Below, piece by piece: positions 8,819 through 16,499 of a DNA stretch of 64,000 bases. The DNA is taken from contig NZ_BIFH01000015.1 in the NCBI RefSeq assembly GCF_003967355.1, positions 190,888-254,887 on the forward strand, written 5' to 3'. The stretch's first letter is position 1. Every line of letters starts with the position of its first letter. The translations under genes were made by a program, and so were the position numbers. The stretch is from Embleya hyalina. Lineage in GTDB: Bacteria; Actinomycetota; Actinomycetes; Streptomycetales; Streptomycetaceae. Below the pieces are notes generated by a model. That model ran no database searches and was not told the DNA's origin. It was given only the letters and a program-made list of their open reading frames with translations.

Positions 8819-9567
8819 TGGCCTGGTATTCCGGCGCCACGAAGCGCGAGCTGCAACCCGAGTCCGATGCCCAACCGGTCATCCGCCCCACGCAGTTGAT
8901 CCTGCACTCGATCGCCGCGCCGTGGTCCGGTGAGCGGATGTACGAGTACTGGCGCGACTCGACCAACCTCGAATCCCACTTCGGCTGCGCGTACGACGGC
9001 GGCCTGTTCCAGTTCGTCGGCACCGAGACCCGCGCCGACGCGAACGCGTCGGCGAACCGGCGGGCCGACGGCACCGGGGCGGTCAGTGTCGAGACCGCGT
9101 CCAACCTGGAGCACACCGATCCGTGGACCGACGCCCAGGTCGCGAGCCTGATCCGGCTCGGGGTGTGGATGCACCAGCAGCATGGTGTGCCGCTGCGGAT
9201 CTGCCGCACCTGGGACGACCCCGGGTTCGGCTACCACCGCTTGTTCGTCCAGTGGTCCGTCGGCGGCACCGCGTGCCCCGGCGACGCCCGGGTGCGGCAG
9301 TTCCGCGACCAGATTTTTCCGGGCATCGTCGCGCGCGCGACCGGTGCCACCAACCCCCAGGAGGACGACATGCCCAGTGCTCAGGAGATCGCCGCCGCTG
9401 TGTGGGCGTTTACCGTCCCGAACGAGGCGGCCAACGACGCGCCCGTATCGACCGGCACGATCATGGAGTGGCGGGACGAGCAGACGCTGGAGACGTGGCG
9501 GCGGATCGACAAGCTCACCGCCGCCGTGACCGAGCTGACCGCCGAGGTCAAGAAGGGACGGGCGTGA
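8818..9567 (+). CDS. Phage endolysin, N-acetylmuramoyl-L-alanine amidase (PGRP/amidase_2 type)
   Basis: A 249-residue protein. The N-terminal 175 residues carry the zinc ligands expected of the amidase_2/PGRP fold: His30 in LILHS, His140 in GFGYHRLF and Cys153 in TACPGD. This enzyme splits the amide bond between muramic acid and the stem peptide. The remaining residues form a linker and a coiled-coil-like C-terminus (about 200-245) that could bind the wall or oligomerise. There is no signal peptide, so release depends on a holin, consistent with the membrane proteins that follow. The start overlaps the previous gene's stop. Confidence 0.85.
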   Translation: MAWYSGATKRELQPESDAQPVIRPTQLILHSIAAPWSGERMYEYWRDSTNLESHFGCAYDGGLFQFVGTETRADANASANRRADGTGAVSVETASNLEHTDPWTDAQVASLIRLGVWMHQQHGVPLRICRTWDDPGFGYHRLFVQWSVGGTACPGDARVRQFRDQIFPGIVARATGATNPQEDDMPSAQEIAAAVWAFTVPNEAANDAPVSTGTIMEWRDEQTLETWRRIDKLTAAVTELTAEVKKGRA

Positions 9568-9827
9568 TGGCCATCTCCGGCGCGAATCGGCGGATGATCC
9601 GCACGTCGGTGCAGTGGGTGATCTCGGCCGCCGCTGCGGCGCCGCTGATCGTCGATGCGTCCGGGATTCCGGAGGCGACGCCGGGTGTTGCTGTGGGCCT
9701 GGCGGTCGCTGCTGGCCTGACCCGGGTGATGGCCCTGCCGGCGGTCGATCGGCTGCTGCCGTCGTGGCTGCGGGCGGTCGACCCGCGCGCCGACATACGG
9801 CCGGCGCTGGACGGGAGGCGCGAGTGA
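9567..9827 (+). CDS. Putative holin
   Basis: An 86-residue protein starting within the endolysin stop codon (TGATG). It has a short basic N-terminus, then two hydrophobic stretches at about 14-30 and 38-58, and a charged C-terminus, the layout of a class II holin. A hole-forming membrane protein directly after the endolysin is the normal lysis cassette. Holins are too divergent to assign by sequence alone. Confidence 0.6.
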   Translation: MAISGANRRMIRTSVQWVISAAAAAPLIVDASGIPEATPGVAVGLAVAAGLTRVMALPAVDRLLPSWLRAVDPRADIRPALDGRRE

Positions 9828-10105
9828 CGACGCCCACCGCACTACCCGACCCGGCCGCGTCCGGCTCGGTGTCCGTCGCCCTCGAACTCGCCGAGCTGCG
9901 GCGGTCGGTCGACGTCGGCAACGCCACCGTCCAGGGCCAACTCGCCCTGTTGGTGCAGCGGACGGACCAGACCGATCGGCGGATGGAGGATCACGAGTCC
10001 AGGCTGGACGCGCTGGAGCGCAACCGCTGGCCTCTGCCCAGCATCGCGGCACTGTGCGGCGTCGCCGGCTTGGCGGTGGCCGCATGGCAGGCCACCGGCC
10101 GCTGA
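9824..10105 (+). CDS. Small coiled-coil membrane protein (DUF2746-like, second lysis protein)
   Basis: A 93-residue protein from GTG 9824, sharing GTGA with the previous stop. Residues 20-65 form an amphipathic helix (SVALELAELRRSVDVGN, then QTDRRMEDHESRLDALERNR), followed by one transmembrane helix near the C-terminus (PSIAALCGVAGLAVAAW). Actinophages often carry such a DUF2746-type protein beside the holin, where it may tune lysis timing. This is the last plus-strand gene of the phage block. Confidence 0.55.
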   Translation: MTTPTALPDPAASGSVSVALELAELRRSVDVGNATVQGQLALLVQRTDQTDRRMEDHESRLDALERNRWPLPSIAALCGVAGLAVAAWQATGR

Positions 10106-10119
10106 CCGCGCACGACAAC

Positions 10120-10147
10120 GGCCCGCCCCTCATCTCGGGGGCGGGCC
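10120..10147. terminator. Bidirectional hairpin terminator at the end of the phage block
   Basis: A perfect 10-bp stem, GGCCCGCCCC with GGGGCGGGCC, and an 8-base loop, 15 bp after the last phage stop and 18 bp before the stop of the convergent minus-strand gene. There is no long T-run, as is usual in high-GC actinobacteria. It would separate the two opposing transcripts. Confidence 0.75.
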
Positions 10148-10164
10148 GGCTTCGTCGTGTCCGG

Positions 10165-10809
10165 CTACCGGTCGGTGTTGTCGCCGCGGACCAGCCGCCG
10201 GTAGGCCCTGGCCTCGGCCGCCGCCGAGGTGGCCGGCCCGGCGGTGATCGTGTTGATCAGCGCGGTGCGCATCGTGGCCACGGCGGCGGCCGGTGGCGTG
10301 GCGGTGCCCGCCGTCAGAACGATGTCGGCGGCCCGCTCGCGGCTGATGCCGGCGATGCGGGCGAGGGCGGGGACCGGGACACCGGCCGCGTGCGCGGCGG
10401 CGATGGCGGCGTGGGTCGCCGGGTGGGCGGTGCCGTGCGCGCGTGCCGCGTCGGCGACCGCGTCGAGGGCCTGGCTGCGGTGGGTGCTCACCGGGTCGAC
10501 GACCTGGCGGCGGCTGGGACGGGTGACGTCGCGGTGCCGTTGCAGGAGTACGGCGACGGCTCGGACCGTGGTGCGTGTCGTCGCGGCGATCTCGGGCGTC
10601 GGCACGTGGTGTTGGTGCGCGTCGATGATGGTGGCGTGCAGGAGCGCGGCGGCGGCGCGCAGGGCGAGCCGGCAGCGGCGGCGCTCGTCGACGGTCTCGG
10701 CCGCCGCCAGGTCCCGCGCCATCTCGGCGCGGGTGGCAGCAGCGGCGGCCAGGTGTTCGAGCACGGCCTTGCGCGCGCGGGCCTGGTCGACGGCCGCCGC
10801 CCGGGTCAC
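10165..10809 (-). CDS. Hypothetical helical protein with HTH-like segment
   Basis: A 214-residue protein beginning at GTG 10809, which overlaps the stop of the upstream minus-strand gene by a few bases, so the two form an operon. It is Ala/Arg/Thr rich and nearly all helical. The stretch GVPVPALARIAGISRERAADIVL near residue 155 looks like a helix-turn-helix, and THRSQALDAVADAARAHG is a second helical module. No catalytic residues are evident. It could be a DNA-binding protein of the integrated element, or host accessory DNA. Confidence 0.55.
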   Translation of the reverse strand: MTRAAAVDQARARKAVLEHLAAAAATRAEMARDLAAAETVDERRRCRLALRAAAALLHATIIDAHQHHVPTPEIAATTRTTVRAVAVLLQRHRDVTRPSRRQVVDPVSTHRSQALDAVADAARAHGTAHPATHAAIAAAHAAGVPVPALARIAGISRERAADIVLTAGTATPPAAAVATMRTALINTITAGPATSAAAEARAYRRLVRGDNTDR

Positions 10810-11399
10810 CGGTCCGCCGCCCGGGTCGCGACGTGCCGCGCGATCTCGCGGTCGGCGAGCGCCGCCCGAATGCCCTCGCTGTCGAGCCAGCCGCCGATGC
10901 GGTCGTGCAGCGCGGCGACCTGGTCGATGCTGTAGCCGGTGACGGGCGCCGGGTCGAGGCACAACCGCGGCTCGGGCACGGTGCCGGTGGGGATCAGGTC
11001 CAGGCGGTGCCGGGCGATGTCGTCGAGGAGGATCTTGCGGTGGTGCTCCTGCAAGTTGATGATCCCGCGCGGCTCCGGCTGGTCGCCGTCGATGGCGGAG
11101 ATGTACAGCCGCAGCCGGAGGCCGGTGCCCTCTCGGTGTAGGCGGGCCCGGCAGGGTGGGCGGTCCTCCGGGCGCGGCGGCCGGAGGAGCGTGCCCGCGA
11201 GGATGCCGACGTCGGCGTCGGAGAGGTGGAACGCGGCGCGCTCGTAGGCGGGGACCGCTGCCGCCGCGGGCGCCGTCGGTCCCGCGCTGAGGGCGGCGAA
11301 CACGTCCAGGCGCCACGGCCGAGGGTGGTCGGCGGGTTCGAGGTGGATGCTCCAGGCGGCCAGCGACACGGTCACGGGTGCTGCCTCGACGTCGGTCAT
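10806..11399 (-). CDS. Hypothetical protein, first gene of a two-gene minus-strand operon
   Basis: A 197-residue acidic-to-neutral protein of unknown family starting at ATG 11399. It contains segments such as YISAIDGDQPEPRGIINLQEH and a C-terminal helix (GIRAALADREIARHVATRAADR). I do not recognise a domain. Codon usage is as GC-biased as the phage genes. It is followed with overlap by the HTH-like gene. The pair points back toward the phage block and may be the last accessory genes of the prophage. Confidence 0.5.
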   Translation of the reverse strand: MTDVEAAPVTVSLAAWSIHLEPADHPRPWRLDVFAALSAGPTAPAAAAVPAYERAAFHLSDADVGILAGTLLRPPRPEDRPPCRARLHREGTGLRLRLYISAIDGDQPEPRGIINLQEHHRKILLDDIARHRLDLIPTGTVPEPRLCLDPAPVTGYSIDQVAALHDRIGGWLDSEGIRAALADREIARHVATRAADR

Positions 11400-11666
11400 G
11401 CGGGCTCCAACGCGGTGTGGGTAACGCGGGGCGGGGCCGGTGCCGCCATCGGGGCGGCGCGGGTAGACCTCCAGCGGTCGGGCCCCGCCGGCCCCGCCTC
11501 GCGGGTGGCCCGGCCCGGCGGCATCTCACGGGCAGTGGTCGCCGCCGGGCCGGGGTCTCGGGAACGCACTCCAGGCGAACTCACCCAAAGATCGCGGAAC
11601 GCTGCGTAGCGCGCGATACCCAGCCGGTAATCTCACGGTGATATAGCCAACCACCGAGGACCACCA

Positions 11667-12512
11667 TTGAGCCTGTTGCCGATTTCGTTACCTGACTCGG
11701 TCTGGCAGAGGGCCGACCTTCGCGAGGCACTGCGGGCCCGTGATGTCGGTCGACTGTTCAGGTACACCCAGCAGTTCAGCGGCGCCAGCCAGGCCCGCAT
11801 CGCCTCGGCCGTGGATATGGCCCAAGGCCGCGTGAACGAACTCATCAAGGGTCGACGCACGGTTCGCGAACTCGACGTATTCGAACGAGTTGCCGACGGT
11901 CTGACCATGCCGGACGATGCCCGGCACCTCCTCGGCCTGGCCTCGCGCCGTGAAGCCCGCGGCGGCGGCCGAGCGTTCGATCTGTCCGCCTTCCCGGAGG
12001 TCGTGCGCGTCTTCACCGAACAGGCCGCCGCAGCCGACGAGATCCAACGGGCAGCCCGAACGGCCGACGAACTGGATGTACTGGCGGTGCGGGGTCTGGG
12101 CCTGATCGGCCTGAACGACTCGTTGCTACGGAGTTCCTTAACTCGACCGGACGGGGAACGCCTGCGCCTGCGCGTTCTCCTTCTCGATCCGGAGTGCTCG
12201 GCGCTGGCTGATCGAGCGGCGGAGATCGGTGAATCCGCAGAGAGCATGGCCAACGGAGTGCGTCTCACCGCAGCTCGGCTACGCGATCTGGTCGACGTGT
12301 GTGACGTCCAGGTGCGCTGGTACCGGTCGCTGCCTACATGGCGCCTGATCCGAGTCGGGAAGGTCGTCTACGTGTCCGCTTTCGACTCAGGTTGGGAGGG
12401 CCACGAATCGGCGCTGTACAAGGTCATGGAGACGCCATACGGGCCCCTGTATCGGGGGTTTCGCCGTATGTTCAACGGACTCATGGACGACGGTGCGCTG
12501 TTGCCCGCCTGA
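11667..12512 (+). CDS. XRE-type regulator with C-terminal DUF5919/PLD-like domain; two TTA codons
   Basis: A 281-residue protein starting at TTG 11667 with ribosome binding site CGAGGA (11655-11660). Residues 27-65 form a lambda-type helix-turn-helix (ASQARIASAVDMAQGRVNEL). The C-terminal half (about 150-275) has LRLRVLLLDPEC, LPTWRLIRVGKVVYVSAF and EGHESALYKV, a pattern like the DUF5919 or inactive phospholipase-D-like sensor domains fused to XRE regulators. Leu8 and Leu158 are both encoded by TTA (11688-11690 and 12138-12140), so translation should require the bldA tRNA encoded 770 bp away. It is 15 bp upstream of, and probably co-transcribed with, the CYTH gene. Confidence 0.7.
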   Translation: MSLLPISLPDSVWQRADLREALRARDVGRLFRYTQQFSGASQARIASAVDMAQGRVNELIKGRRTVRELDVFERVADGLTMPDDARHLLGLASRREARGGGRAFDLSAFPEVVRVFTEQAAAADEIQRAARTADELDVLAVRGLGLIGLNDSLLRSSLTRPDGERLRLRVLLLDPECSALADRAAEIGESAESMANGVRLTAARLRDLVDVCDVQVRWYRSLPTWRLIRVGKVVYVSAFDSGWEGHESALYKVMETPYGPLYRGFRRMFNGLMDDGALLPA

Positions 12513-12527
12513 CTGGGAGGACACCTG

Positions 12528-13091
12528 ATGATCGAGGCAGAACTGAAGGCCCGCGTGCGCGATCCGGAACACGTCCTCGACGCCCTGGAGAAGTTCGCGG
12601 CCGGACGCCCCGAGGTCTACCAGGACACGTACTACGACGACCCCGAACGCACGCTCACTGCCGGAGACCGCGAGCTGCGGATCAGGACCGTACACGGAGC
12701 CGAGACCATCTCGGTGATGACGTACAAGGGCGCACGGGTTGACGAGGCATCCGGATCGAAGCCGGAGCACGAGACTCGCGTCGAGGACGCCGCGGCCGCT
12801 CATGCCTTGCTGCGTGGCCTCGGGTACACGCCGACGATCGAGTTCGAGAAGCGCTGCCGAAACTACGACTTTGAGCGGGACGGACGCCAACTGCTTGCCA
12901 CGCTCGTGCGCGTCCCCGAGTTGGACGAGACCTTCATCGAGATCGAAACCCTGGTCGAGGCCGACCATCAGGTCGCAGGCGCCCTGACCGCGGTGCGCGA
13001 GGTGCTGGAGGGTCTTGGGATCGGTAACGATGCGTTGACCACGGAGCTGTACACGGATGCCGTAGCCGCCCGACGCAGGGACGTGCGATAG
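12528..13091 (+). CDS. CYTH-fold protein, class IV adenylate cyclase-like (CyaB type)
   Basis: A 187-residue protein with a good ribosome binding site (GGGAGGA) before ATG 12528. It opens with the CYTH signature ExExK (Glu3, Glu5, Lys7), and further charged beta-strand motifs follow (RELRIRTV, MTYKGARVD, FEKRCRNY, TFIEIETLV), as expected for a triphosphate tunnel fold. Family members include class IV adenylate cyclases, thiamine triphosphatases and tripolyphosphatases; substrate cannot be told from sequence. The pairing with an XRE/DUF5919 regulator suggests that the product or substrate is a signal for that regulator. Confidence 0.8.
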   Translation: MIEAELKARVRDPEHVLDALEKFAAGRPEVYQDTYYDDPERTLTAGDRELRIRTVHGAETISVMTYKGARVDEASGSKPEHETRVEDAAAAHALLRGLGYTPTIEFEKRCRNYDFERDGRQLLATLVRVPELDETFIEIETLVEADHQVAGALTAVREVLEGLGIGNDALTTELYTDAVAARRRDVR

Positions 13092-13206
13092 CGCCGCCGA
13101 TGGATCCGATCGAAATTTCTATGGGCGATAGCGCCACCTTCACATGCGGAACCGGAGTTCCGGGTGGTGCACAGGGGGTGACAAACAATGATCTTGGTTC
13201 GCTCAT

Positions 13207-13236
13207 CCGTTGACAGACCCGCACTTCTGTCAACGG
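13207..13236. promoter_or_regulatory. Perfect 10-bp inverted repeat between CYTH gene and bldA
   Basis: CCGTTGACAG (13207-13216) and CTGTCAACGG (13227-13236) are perfect inverted repeats around a 10-base spacer. It lies 116 bp after the CYTH stop. It may act as a terminator for the plus-strand pair (no T-run is seen) or as a protein-binding site such as a recombinase core. Confidence 0.5.
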
Positions 13237-13246
13237 CAGCGATCAT

Positions 13247-13276
13247 GAAAATGGCTCCTTAGCAGGTCAGAGCCAT
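13247..13276 (-). terminator. Intrinsic terminator of the bldA transcript
   Basis: Read on the minus strand, ATGGCTC pairs with GAGCCAT around a 12-base loop and is followed by TTTT, a classical intrinsic terminator beginning about 8 bp beyond the 3' end of the tRNA. Confidence 0.7.
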
Positions 13277-13283
13277 GATCATC

Positions 13284-13368
13284 TGGTCCCCGGAGCGGGA
13301 CTCGAACCCGCACGACCTTGCGGCCAAGGAGGTTTAAGCTCCTCGTGTCTGCGTTCCACCATCCGGGG
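13284..13368 (-). tRNA. bldA: tRNA-Leu(UAA), bldA type, CCA encoded
   Basis: On the minus strand the 85 bases fold as a class II tRNA: acceptor CCCCGGA with TCCGGGG, D arm starting GTGGAACGCAGACAC, anticodon stem AGGAG/CTCCT with loop CTTAAAC, a long variable arm (GGCC GCAA GGTC) typical of tRNA-Leu, T arm GCGGG-TTCGAGT-CCCGC, and an encoded CCA. The anticodon is TAA (13334-13336), which reads UUA. In streptomycetes the single tRNA reading UUA is bldA, a developmental switch that permits translation of rare TTA-containing genes late in growth. The window contains such TTA genes close by. Confidence 0.95.
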
Positions 13369-13929
13369 GCGATGCTGAGCGTAGCGGCCCCGGCGCACCG
13401 GGTTGACCCCCTGAATTTCACGGCCTCGCGAACGGCTCGCGGCGACCCGTTCGATCGCGGAGAGCGACGGGAGGTAACCCGTCCCGATGCCGTACGGATG
13501 ATGCCGAATGGGCGCTTTGAGGCGCCTGATCAGGGGATATACCGCATTCGGCCGGGCCTGCGCGGTACCCGTGGTCGCGTCGGGAGTCCCGCTTCGGGTC
13601 GGCCGGCGGGCGGCCGGCGACCGGCCGCCGGAGGTGCGCGAGACCCCCGTCGGCACCGTCTGATTCGATCGATTTCGACCATGAATGAGCGAAACCGACG
13701 AAGAGTGAGTAAGTGTGATCAGACGTCCTGGATCATGCGCAGTCTTGTGGAAGCGTGGGTAGGCAGCACGAATCGGAACGGTTCCGTCGCCCGACGTGGC
13801 CACCGATGAAACAGGCGACGACCCGCCCACGAATCGCGTCCGACGAACCGCCGCACGCGACGCCCCGACGAGCCGCTCGACGAACCGCCCGAGGAACACC
13901 CGAGGAACACCCGAGGAAAGAGGTCTCCT
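13369..13929. other. Intergenic region between bldA and the ABC ATPase gene
   Basis: About 560 bp upstream of both bldA (minus) and the ABC gene (plus), so it must hold their promoters; a TACGCT on the minus strand near 13378-13383 is a possible -10 box for bldA. Just before the ABC start an 11-bp unit, CCCGAGGAACA, is repeated in tandem at 13888, 13899 and (partly) 13910. No convincing gene is present. Confidence 0.5.
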
Positions 13930-14706
13930 GTGACCGCCACCGAACCCAGCGCGGGAGTCGGGACGCACGGCGCGCTCGCCGCCGTCGCCACCGACCTGAC
14001 CAAGGTCTACGGCGAGGGCGAAACGCGGGTGATCGCGCTCGACGGCGTCTCGGTCGGCTTCCGGCGCGCGGAGTACACCGCGATCATGGGGCCCTCCGGG
14101 TCGGGCAAGTCCACGCTGATGCACTGCATGGCGGGGCTCGACTCGATCACGTTCGGCTCGGTGCGACTGGGCGACGCGGAGTTGTCCACGCTGAACGACA
14201 AACAACTCACCCTGCTCCGCCGGGAGAAGGTCGGTTTCGTCTTCCAGTCGTTCAACCTGCTGCCCACGCTCACCGCCCTGGAGAACATCACGCTCCCGAT
14301 GGACATCGCGGGGGTCAAGCCCGACAGGGCCTGGCTCGACCACGTGATCGAGACCGTGGGGTTGCGCGACCGGCTCAGGCACCGCCCCACCGAACTCTCC
14401 GGCGGCCAGCAGCAGCGTGTCGCGTGCGCCCGCGCGCTGGCGAGCAAGCCGGAGATCATCTTCGCCGACGAGCCGACCGGCAACCTCGACTCGCGCTCCG
14501 GCGCCGAGGTGTTGGGCTTCCTCCGCAGCAGCGTCTACGACCTGGGCCAGACCATCGTGATGGTCACCCACGACCCGAACGCGGCCTCCTACGCGGACCG
14601 CGTGGTGTTCCTGGCCGACGGCCGGATCGTCGACGAGATGACCGCGCCGACCGCCGACCTGGTCCTGGAACGCATGAAGCGCTTCGAGGCACAGCGCACG
14701 AGCTGA
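13930..14706 (+). CDS. ABC transporter ATP-binding protein, LolD/MacB type, without adjacent permease
   Basis: A 258-residue ATPase from GTG 13930 (GAGG box upstream). Walker A is GPSGSGKST at 54-62, the signature LSGGQQQRV starts at 156, and Walker [14 protein letters not shown] at about 176 is the LolD/MacB variant. Such ATPases drive FtsX-type permeases that export or extract lipids, peptides or drugs. In related actinobacteria the FtsX/MacB-like permease normally follows directly; here a terminator hairpin and the opposing ndh gene follow instead. Confidence 0.9.
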   Translation: MTATEPSAGVGTHGALAAVATDLTKVYGEGETRVIALDGVSVGFRRAEYTAIMGPSGSGKSTLMHCMAGLDSITFGSVRLGDAELSTLNDKQLTLLRREKVGFVFQSFNLLPTLTALENITLPMDIAGVKPDRAWLDHVIETVGLRDRLRHRPTELSGGQQQRVACARALASKPEIIFADEPTGNLDSRSGAEVLGFLRSSVYDLGQTIVMVTHDPNAASYADRVVFLADGRIVDEMTAPTADLVLERMKRFEAQRTS

Positions 14707-14716
14707 GGAACGCGAC

Positions 14717-14749
14717 GGAGCCCGGTACGCACAGGGCGTACCGGGCTCC
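14717..14749. terminator. Bidirectional terminator between ABC ATPase and ndh
   Basis: A perfect 14-bp stem (GGAGCCCGGTACGC with GCGTACCGGGCTCC) around a 5-base loop, lying between the two convergent stops (14706 and 14762). Confidence 0.85.
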
Positions 14750-14761
14750 GCGGCGAACGAC

Positions 14762-16111
14762 TTACGACTTGGCCACAGGCTCCGCGGCCGGCCGAGGCGC
14801 CGGCAGCGCCGCCTCGGCGAACTCGTCGCGCGGGTGCTCCATCGCGCCGAGCGAGACGATCTCGCGCCGGAAGAACGCCGACAGCGTCCAGTCGGCGAAG
14901 ACCCGGAACTTGCGGTTGAACGTCGGCACCATCGCACCGTGGTAGGTGCGGTGGAACAGCCAGGCCGGCAGGCCCTTGAGCTTGAACCGGCCGAACATCA
15001 CCGCGACGCCCTTGTGCAGACCGAGGCCGGCCACCGCGCCGAGGTTCTTGTGCTTGTACTCCTGCGGCGGGAAGCCGCGCATCACCGAGACGACGTTGTC
15101 GCCCAGGACTCGCGCCTGGCGCACCGCGTGCTGCGCGTTCGGCGGGCACCAGGCACCCTCGCCCGCGGCCAGGTCCGGCACCTGCGCGTTGTCGCCGGCG
15201 GCGAACACGTTGTCCATGCCGACCACCTGGAGGGTGGTGCGGGTGTCGACGTGACCGCGCGGGCCGAGCGGCAGACCGTACTCCGACAGCACCGGGTTGG
15301 GCTTGACGCCCGCGGTCCACAGGATCGTCGAGGCGTCGAACTCGATGTCGTTCGAGAGCACGCAGTGCTTGTCGACGCACGACTTGAGCGAGGTCTCCAG
15401 GTGGAACTCGATGTCCCGGCTCTTCAGCCGCTCCAACGTCCACGCGCCGAGCTCGGGACCGACTTCGGGGAGGATGCGGTTGGCCGCCTCCACCATCACG
15501 AAGCGCATGTCCTCGCGCTTGAGGTTCTTGTAGTAGCGCACCGCGTCGCGGGCCATGTCCTCGACCTCGGCCAGCGCCTCGATACCGGCGAAGCCGCCGC
15601 CGACGAAGCAGAACGTCAGCGCCTTGCGGCGGATGTCCTCGTCGGTGGTGGAGTCGGCCAGGTCGAGCTGCCCGAGCACGTGGTTGCGCAGTGCGATGGC
15701 TTCTTCGATGGTCTTGAGACCGATGCCGTTCTCGGCGAGGCCGGGAATGGGGAAGGTCCGCGATATGGAGCCGAGCGCGATGACGATGTAGTCGAAGCCG
15801 AGTTCGTAGGACTCGCCGGCCAGCGGCTCGACGAGGGCCACCTTGCGGTCGTGGTCGACGGAGGTGACCCGGCCGTTGACGATCTCGGCGTTGGGCAGGA
15901 CACGGCGCAGCGGCACCACGACGTGGCGCGGTGAGATGCTGCCGGCGGCCGCTTCCGGGAGGAAGGGCTGGTAGGTCATGTACGACCGCGGGTCGACGAC
16001 CGTGACGGTCGCTTCGCCGAAGCGCATCTTCTTGAGGATGCGCTGCGCGGCGTACAGACCAACGTAGCCGCCGCCGACGATGAGGATGCGAGGGCGATCC
16101 GTGTTGCTCAT
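14762..16111 (-). CDS. ndh: Type II NADH dehydrogenase (NDH-2)
   Basis: A 449-residue flavoprotein that oxidises NADH and reduces menaquinone without pumping protons. The N-terminal FAD-binding Rossmann motif is ILIVGGGYVGL (residues 9-19), the second dinucleotide motif CFVGGGFAGIEALAE binds NADH, and the C-terminal FAD contact NVFAAGDNAQ is present. The C-terminal amphipathic region (FNRKFRVFADWTLSAFFRRE) is the usual membrane anchor. ATG 16111 gives the standard length; there is no strong ribosome binding site. A perfect Rex-type operator lies 319 bp upstream, which suggests control by the cellular NADH/NAD ratio. Confidence 0.93.
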   Translation of the reverse strand: MSNTDRPRILIVGGGYVGLYAAQRILKKMRFGEATVTVVDPRSYMTYQPFLPEAAAGSISPRHVVVPLRRVLPNAEIVNGRVTSVDHDRKVALVEPLAGESYELGFDYIVIALGSISRTFPIPGLAENGIGLKTIEEAIALRNHVLGQLDLADSTTDEDIRRKALTFCFVGGGFAGIEALAEVEDMARDAVRYYKNLKREDMRFVMVEAANRILPEVGPELGAWTLERLKSRDIEFHLETSLKSCVDKHCVLSNDIEFDASTILWTAGVKPNPVLSEYGLPLGPRGHVDTRTTLQVVGMDNVFAAGDNAQVPDLAAGEGAWCPPNAQHAVRQARVLGDNVVSVMRGFPPQEYKHKNLGAVAGLGLHKGVAVMFGRFKLKGLPAWLFHRTYHGAMVPTFNRKFRVFADWTLSAFFRREIVSLGAMEHPRDEFAEAALPAPRPAAEPVAKS

Positions 16112-16429
16112 GTTTGGAAGTATCCACCGATCGAAGTCGCCGGTGCTTCGAGGCCGCGCGCAGTACCGAAGGGGCCGTCTGGTACCCTTCGTCCTTTTGC
16201 TTGTGCATTTGTGCACGGTGGGCGGTCGGGGAGGATCCACCCGACCTCGACACCCGGCGACTCGATCCCGGTGACCTGCGTCGATCCTGCCCGAGGGGTC
16301 CGGGGGCGGCGCAATGTGATCTCCACCTCGGCTCCTCGACGACCGTGATCGTCGAAGGCGGGGACCGTCTCGAACCGGGTCGACCAGAGGAAAACGGCCC
16401 CACATGGCCAACTTTTGCCCCGTCGACCA

Positions 16430-16445
16430 TGTGAAGGGATTCACA
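16430..16445. promoter_or_regulatory. Rex-type redox operator (ROP)
   Basis: TGTGAA-GGGA-TTCACA matches both half-sites of the streptomycete Rex consensus TGTGAA-N4-TTCACA exactly. Rex binds such sites when NADH is low and represses respiratory genes. The site lies 319 bp upstream of the ndh start codon with no gene between, so ndh is the likely target. The spacing implies a long leader or a distal promoter. Confidence 0.8.
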
Positions 16446-16499
16446 AACTTTCGTCCGTGTCCGAACGTTGGACAGGGGTCGTTGGTTCCCCGGCGGCGC

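Noticed and set aside
13085-13135. An 11-bp direct repeat GCGATAGCGCC at 13085 and 13125 as an att core
   Set aside because: Both copies lie within 50 bp on the same side of bldA and do not bracket the prophage, so it is probably chance or slippage.
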